From Drosophila miranda (lineage: Eukaryota; Arthropoda; Insecta; Diptera; Drosophilidae), in assembly GCF_003369915.1 (NCBI RefSeq), contig NW_022881603.1, forward strand, positions 1,984,001 to 2,048,000: a DNA stretch of 64,000 nt, written 5' to 3'. Under the pieces are notes generated by a model. The model was not told where the DNA came from and searched no databases. It saw only the letters and a program-made list of their open reading frames with translations. This document shows positions 58,093-64,000 of this stretch, in pieces; position 1 is the first letter of the stretch, and each line of letters opens with the position of its first letter. The position numbers and the translations under genes are program-made.

Positions 58093-58838
58093 ACCTTTTG
58101 CCATCAGGAAAGCAGCAGAGGTCGCTCTTCTCACTGAAAGAGCACACGATGCTGTCCTATTCGTCGACAGCCAAGCGGCGATAAGATCAATGCAGTCGTC
58201 CGCAGTCAGTTCCAGAAATGTCTTGGCGAGCAGGGAGGCACTAGATACCCTAAGCACGACAAAGTCAGTGCGGATCTACTGGATTCCCAGCCACCAGGGC
58301 ATCGAAGGGAACGAGACGGCGGACGTACTAGCTAAGGAAGGCGTCGGGCTGGCGAATACGAGAACCGAGAACGTGCCTGTCTCCCTCAGAACGCTGCAAA
58401 GCGATCTAGAAAAGCAGGCCGGATCACAAACCGAATGTAGGTGGAGGAGTACCACCGAAAATCATGTGCAAGGAACGCAATGACAAACTCAGCCACTACC
58501 TGCTGCACCTACCACGGAAGGACTGCAGATTATTAGTGGGAATATTAACGGGACACTGCCTGGCTGCGGCGCATGCGACAAAGCTAGGAATCACAGAGAC
58601 AGTTGTAGGAAATGTGACGAACCTGGGGCAACCGAAACCCTAGAACATCTCATCTGCAACTGTCCTGCTCTCTTAAGGGCAAGGAGGAGATACCTGGGCG
58701 CCCCAGTGCTGGCATCACTGGAAGATGCCTCCAAGAGGACGCCACAGCAACTACTGGCCTATGCGAAAAATACCTCGATCATCGAGGACTTCAAAACCCA
58801 CTAAACACTGCCGCGACGGTTCATACCCCCTCCCTCCC
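58093..58838 (+). mobile_element. LOA-clade LINE 3' end, unit 10
   Basis: Left target copy 58079-58092 intact. The RNase H ORF is shortened by a 16-base loss (about 58458). The LINE 3' end and right target are deleted, the C run joining directly to TTGCATGGCTC of the spacer. Confidence 0.75.
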
Positions 58839-60244
58839 TTGCATGGCTCTGGAGCTCGAAAGTGATTTACAAAAGAACCACTTTAGTCGGAAACATAAAC
58901 ATTCATTCCCCACCTCTTCACAGCACTTGACCAGAAACAACAGCAACAACAAAAATTACAATTATAAAGGGAGTCTGGGCGTGGCATACACTGTCAAAAA
59001 AACAATTTACGAGAATAAATAATTAAACCCATTTTCATATACGTTTCTCCCGATATTATTCTCTAAATTGAAAGAAAACAACAGGCATATATTTTCATTA
59101 GATTTGAACTGAAAACCTTTTCAGATATGCCGAAGTTGACTTTTTCGGTATTTTTCGTTATTTTTATAGTCCTGTTTGCCTTTAGTATTTTCTCCTATAA
59201 GAGAGATGATTCTTGGTAAAAGTTTACCCCCTTATTTGCCTCCATACTAAACATAAAGCTAACAAAATGCTATCGATCTATTTTGTTTTATATCTTTTTA
59301 GTTCATCGCCTATAATCGTACAGCAAAGAAAAACATAAACAACATTTTCTTACCTTCTTCCTGGTTCTTCCGCTTTTGCTGCATGCTCTCTTTCTGTTCT
59401 TTCCTTGCCGTTTCCATTCTGTCGTTATATTCACACACACACACACACACACACTATTAAAAAAAAAAACAAACACAAATGAATTTTATAATTTATTCAT
59501 ATTTTTCTTTCCGCGATCGGCTCTTTTTGTGCGCGAATAATCCACTAATTTTTCCCGCAAGACGCACTTAGCACCAAAGACGCTCAGCTACAACGGTACA
59601 ACAAATGAAACGAGAAGGCAGCAATTTTTGGTCGAATAACAACAAATCACCAAAAAAAACGGGACACGTGTGGTTTAAGTTAGTGGAAGGCGCGGCTAAG
59701 AGGCAACGGTACAGCAACTGGAATTTCCAAGCAACTCCACTCAACGAAAATAAGGCGAGCGAAAGAGAATTAGAAGATCACGCGATGCGACGCTCCCAAT
59801 GCGAAAACCGAACGCATCGCTGTATGCGTGTGCATGTGGGTGCAGTTGCGGTTTTTGGCTGTGCATGTGAGAGCTCTATGTAAAGCCTCTGTAAGCAATA
59901 GCAACGCAATAATGAGCATAAGTATAGATGCTTAAGCGTTGAAGTGAAATGATGAACAGAAGAGAGGAAAAGTAAAATAAGCGGCTAATTTCTCCACCAT
60001 TTGTATTGCAAAAATGTTTTTCGAGGTTTTTAACGAGCCCGATTTGTAAAGACCTCACCTAGGCCAGATTTGCCCTATATGTCATGTATATTCTCGATTT
60101 ATAATGAATCTCAACAATAAAATGGCGACCTTTTTGCATATTTTATGTGGTTCTTTTCATCCTTCAATCAGCATGGAAGCTCAATTGTAAACTCTGGATT
60201 AAAATTGAACAATAATAAAAATGTGTTCGTGTAACCTCTTGGGG
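58839..60244. repeat. Module spacer between units 10 and 11
   Basis: CA tract 59432-59454, whole 92-codon ORF 59605-59883, AATAAA about 60116. It ends in a joint (60241-60245) that removes the S-Lap 3' UTR and last 40 or so codons. Confidence 0.75.
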
Positions 60245-61650
60245 TTGTAGCGCGTCAGCATGCCCACGTTGCGGATGTCCAGGTGGGCCCAGCTGGAGGC
60301 GGGGCCACGTCCGCGGTTGCTGATGTCAAAGGTCTCGTTCGGCATGATCAGCTCCTTGAAGTAGCGCCACAGGGGCAGACGCCAAACGCGATCCCCCGTA
60401 AGGGCACCGGCCTTCTCGAACTGCTTGTAGACGAAGTTCGAATTGCTGAAAATCCCGGCTGCTGCTCCGCCCAGCGCTGGGCAGACGGCGTAGCCCACTG
60501 TAGCAATGTCCACGACCATGCGCGGCTTGTAGATCGTCTGGGCGTAGAGCAAGGGATCGGCCATGGCCATCACACCAGCCTTGCTGACGTCCACGAAGCC
60601 GAGAGTTTTGCCATTGAGGAGGGACACCACGTCGCCAGGCTTGGCCGCCATTCCGGAGGGCATGTTCTCGCACAGCGGCAGCAGTGCCGTTATGTTTAGG
60701 GGCAGCGATAGGCCGGCGGCGGCTCGGATGACGCCCACGCAGGCGGCTGCACCGGACATGCAGCCGCGGTACATGGACAAGCAGTCCTTGGGACGGAGGC
60801 AGAGGCCCCCGCTGTTGAATGTGATGCCCTTGCCCAGCAGGAGGATGGGCTTGTCCTCGGGTGCGGTGCCGCAGTAGGCGATTTCCAAGATGATCGGCGG
60901 CTCGCAGCTAAGGGCAGCTGCCAAGGGCGGCCACCATCAAGAAGCTGTTCAAGCTCTTGGACTCGATCCAGTCCCGCAGGGGCACAGGGCATCCACCGTT
61001 GACTGGGCGAAGATTGTTGGCGTCGGGCGACGGGCCAGGTTCTGCGATTCGGCCTTGAACAGGCCCTGCATCCAGGCATCCGAGTCGGGAGAGTCGTACA
61101 GCTCCAGTTTGGAAATGATTGTGCGGTCCCGACGGCGCTTGTTGGTGTTGTAGCGCCAGACGGCCAAGGCGCTCCCCTCGGCCGCCTGCTCCGCATACTC
61201 CATCGACTCCACGAAGACATCTGTGCAGCTCTGCAGTTGAAGGGCACGAGCCCCCACGCCGGCAGCGACGCGAGCGTTCTCCATTCCCTCGTCGATCATC
61301 TCCAGGTCGTTGAAGCCGGCCCCCTCCTGTCCCACGCTGACCACGGCCACCGCACGGAACTCCGCATCCACGTTCATAAAGACACGGCCTTTTCCCAGCT
61401 GGCCACTCAGGCCCATCTCGCGTATTAGATCAGTGATCTTACCCTGGACGCGATCGTCAAACTTCTCGCCGGATGGTGTCATCTTGGGCTGGCGGTCGCC
61501 CTCCTTGGCGTACACGCCCACCACAACGCCTTTGATCACCGAGTCACATTTCTCGGCGTAGTGCCGTCGCTGTTCCACATCTCTGCGTCTGGCCAGGAAT
61601 GTGTGCTGGACACTCCTGCACAGAGCGTGCATCAAGCGTACAGACTTCAT
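60245..61650 (-). pseudogene. S-Lap: S-Lap-like aminopeptidase, copy 9
   Basis: ATG at 61650 opens about 225 codons to DALCPCG, where a loss of about 30 bases (near 60975) shifts the frame. Further damage: an inserted inverted repeat of the local sequence (60908-60928), the 12-codon C-terminal loss also seen in copy 3 in modified form, and loss of the final codons. ARRPTPT deletion present. Catalytic substitutions as in copy 1. Confidence 0.85.
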
Positions 61651-61971
61651 CGCTTAATGATAGTGACAGTCCCTCGCGACAGGTTACGAAAGTTCTCTTA
61701 TTTTTCAGACAGTTCCAGACAAATTTTGCTTTTTTCCGAATAAAAAAAATGTAAATCTAAAAAATAGAGAGAATAGATGTGCTTCCAACAGCTGATTCGA
61801 AAGGAATGAGATATCCCAAGGCTCAAGCTCTGGCAGGGAAACATTGCCAACGCCTGCTGAGATTCGAGGAATTTATGAATTTCCGAACAAAACGAAGAAT
61901 AGGTCTCAAATCGAGGGAAGTATTCCACAGACATACATTTATATTTCGCGTAATCAAAAGAAACAAAAGAT

Positions 61972-63517
61972 TTATCCCTCATCGGAATCGGATTGATTTG
62001 TCGGCTTGAGGCTGCCAAAGACCTTGGCCGGTATGGCCTTTTGTTCGAAGCGCATTTTCTTCATGATGAGGCCCTCGTCATCGGTTTTGGTTGTGGCCTG
62101 GCCTGCCTCGGCCTGGTCTCCACTCGGCTGCTGCAGGTCCTCCTCCTCATCGTCGTCGTCGTCCTCGCTGTCGCCAATATCAATCTCATCCGGATTGACG
62201 ACTGTATTTTCCTTGCCCTTGGCCCCGCCCTGGGTCTCGCCGCGCACAAACATGATATTGGAGGCAGATTTCTCGGCGGGCTTCTGCTTGGCCTCGGCCG
62301 CCGCCTGGCGGGCCTTCTCCTCGAGCCGCATGGCATCCGGCATCGGCAGCCACACCATTCGTGTTCGTGTTGTAGGTGGCCTGAATGGAACGCTTGATCC
62401 GCAGAATTTCACGCATCGTATCCTCGTTGCCATGACGCACCTCGAACTCCTTCCAAGTCCGCCGTGATGCGGGGATCGCACACCTGTTGGGACAAAGCAG
62501 AAGAGAGCTTAGAATATTGACGATCCAACGGTTAAATGTCGACTCACCTGTGAGCGTAGATGGCCCTGGCTCGATCCACCTTGCCCAGCTTCGTCTCCAG
62601 CTCGGCGAATTTGACGCACATGTGGCGCATATGCTGCTCGGGCAGAGCCCGACATGCGGACATGGCATGCCGGGCCAGGCCGTGCTCCTCCTCCAGCTTC
62701 GCGTAGAGCAGGTAAAAGTACTTGGCATGCTCAGCGGGACACTGATCCAGGCACTGTTCGAAGAGGTCGCGGGCCCGCTCCAGCTTTGTGCCCCCGTAGC
62801 GCGCGAGGAAATTGCTTAGATACGAGTTCCAGATGTCGTACACATTCGGCCACTTAAACAGGGCAATGCCCTTCTCGTAGGCCCGATAGGCCTCCTCGAA
62901 GTAGTTGTGCTCTTCGAGGAACATGCCATAGTTGATGATCACCTGCGGCGTGCAGATCTTCAGGTCGACCTTGCAGGTCTTGAAGGTGCCAACGGACTCC
63001 TCCAGATCGGCGTACATGGACCACACCTTCAGGGATCTGTGGAGGCGCGACTGCACTGTCTCCGAGTCGTGATACGCCACCTTCCGCTTGGGCACGCCGT
63101 GGCACGTTGCATCAGCTTGAGGGCAGCCTCGAACTGCTACTGGCGCAGCTCCATCTCCGCCCACTCGCACCACACGGCGGCCAGATCCTCCACCTTGACG
63201 TACTCCACCTCGGTGCCCCGCTCGAAGACCACGCGGGCGTCCTCCACCTGGCCATTGGACTCGTACAACTTGGCAAACTCCACCCAGAGGGTGTGCAGCT
63301 TTCCCACCGCCAGCTTGGGCTGGACTGTCTGCACGGTGTAGGTGTTGATGATCTCCGTGGGCTGTTCACTGTTCAGCAGCAGCAGACGCCTCTCCATGAG
63401 GTATTCGAAGCGCGACAGGCGCAGCTCCACATCGATGTCGTCCTCCTCGGTGGACCCCTCGTTCTTGGCCACCTCCTCCATGCGCTTGTTCAACGACAGC
63501 TCCTCGAACTGCGCAAA
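61972..63517 (-). pseudogene. fand: fand 3' half, copy 11, type B, short N-part
   Basis: Type B throughout its 3' half, with the compensated intron (about 62483-62546) and 209 open codons from 62544. The tail exon has a roughly 25-base loss near the VAADAG region. The N-part is short form without SA, has the -1 frameshift near 63100, a 15-base loss (LKICTPQ upstream) and a 6-base loss in EAVQTV. It is the only short-form copy whose AQFEEL lacks the TAG, so its HAT frame is open into the flank. Confidence 0.85.
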
Positions 63518-64000
63518 GCTGGCCTCGCAAAAGGGCTCTGCTGCCCCAACAAAGGCCAAAAGACCGAGGACCAGGGGGGGCAAGGAGACAATAGAAGCCA
63601 AAAGATTAACAGAGGCGAGTGAATTCCGTAAATGTATATAAACGTTATTGCGGTTCACATTTTGCACTTTCGCTCAATTAACTCAGCTAATTCACATTTG
63701 AAAATACATGCGGTGAAAGGAAGTACATATGTACACATGTATGTACATGTGCGTCCGTAAAGGACAACAGCAGGAGATAATTATAAGTGCAGGAATTTTA
63801 ATTCAACCTTCAACCTCAGCCTTTGCATGGCTCTGGAGCTCGAAAGAGATTTACAAAAGAAGCACTTTAGTCGGAAACATAAACATTCATTCCCCACCTC
63901 TTCACAGCACTTGACCAGAAACAACAGCAACAACAAAAATCACAATTATAAAGGGAGTCTGGGCGTGGCATACACTGTCAAAAAAACAATATACGAGAAT
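63518..64000. repeat. fand flank and spacer start without LINE, unit 11
   Basis: Flank of unknown origin followed by an empty LINE target (about 63806-63819) and the first 190 bases of the spacer, cut by the window end. On the minus strand the flank is open in frame with fand here and reads a hydrophobic stretch (LASIVSLPPLVLGLLAF), but it has no ATG. Confidence 0.6.

Noticed and set aside
63518-63667. Signal-peptide-like stretch in frame with fand copy 11
   Set aside because: The apparent start is GTG, not ATG. The frame depends on a G-run length that differs between units, and most copies have a TAG at the joint.

Overview
This window looks like nuclear DNA of a Drosophila from the obscura group. 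It is almost entirely one head-to-tail tandem amplicon: about eleven degenerate copies of one module on the same strand. Two host genes are co-amplified, both on the minus strand. One is a sperm leucyl-aminopeptidase-like gene (S-Lap family, peptidase M17, catalytic residues lost). The other is the 3' half of fandango (fand, the Syf1/XAB2 spliceosome subunit with HAT repeats). The fly assignment rests on the fand and S-Lap protein similarity, on short fly-type introns, on INE-1/DINE-1-type Helitron relatives with (GGAC)n tails, on a LOA-clade LINE tail (TRIM/Bilbo-like RNase H) and on a Ty3/Gypsy element. A Y or neo-Y location is inference: co-amplified testis genes decaying among transposons is the published pattern for Y-linked gene arrays in this group, but nothing in the sequence proves linkage.

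In plus coordinates each module reads: spacer (about 1.1-1.4 kb, with a CA microsatellite and a possible 92-codon plus-strand ORF), S-Lap (minus), an INE-1-like element in units 1-4 only, the fand 3' UTR and truncated fand (minus), a 0.3 kb flank of unknown origin, then in most units the 3' end of a LOA-clade LINE (plus). Units: 1 (1-4990), 2 (4991-14330, with a 4.5 kb Gypsy element nested in its INE-1 copy), 3 (14331-20479), 4 (20480-28641), 5 (28642-34476), 6 (34477-38610, S-Lap deleted), 7 (38611-44630), 8 (44631-48761, S-Lap deleted), 9 (48762-54244), 10 (54245-58838, heavily deleted), 11 (58839-64000, runs off the end).

Nine S-Lap copies are present. Only the first (619-2199) is an uninterrupted 526-codon frame, and even it lacks most M17 metal ligands. 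All eleven fand copies lack the 5' half of the gene and none is open throughout. They fall into two 3' types: type A with two shared stops, and type B with an in-frame 120-nt deletion plus two indels that cancel across an intron.

Shared deletions, stops and insertions are distributed incongruently along the array, which points to repeated unequal exchange or gene conversion. Units 5+6 and 7+8 form a higher-order repeat with a period of about 10.15 kb. No bacterial-type system, CRISPR array, tRNA or rRNA was found. The notable biology is the amplicon itself.
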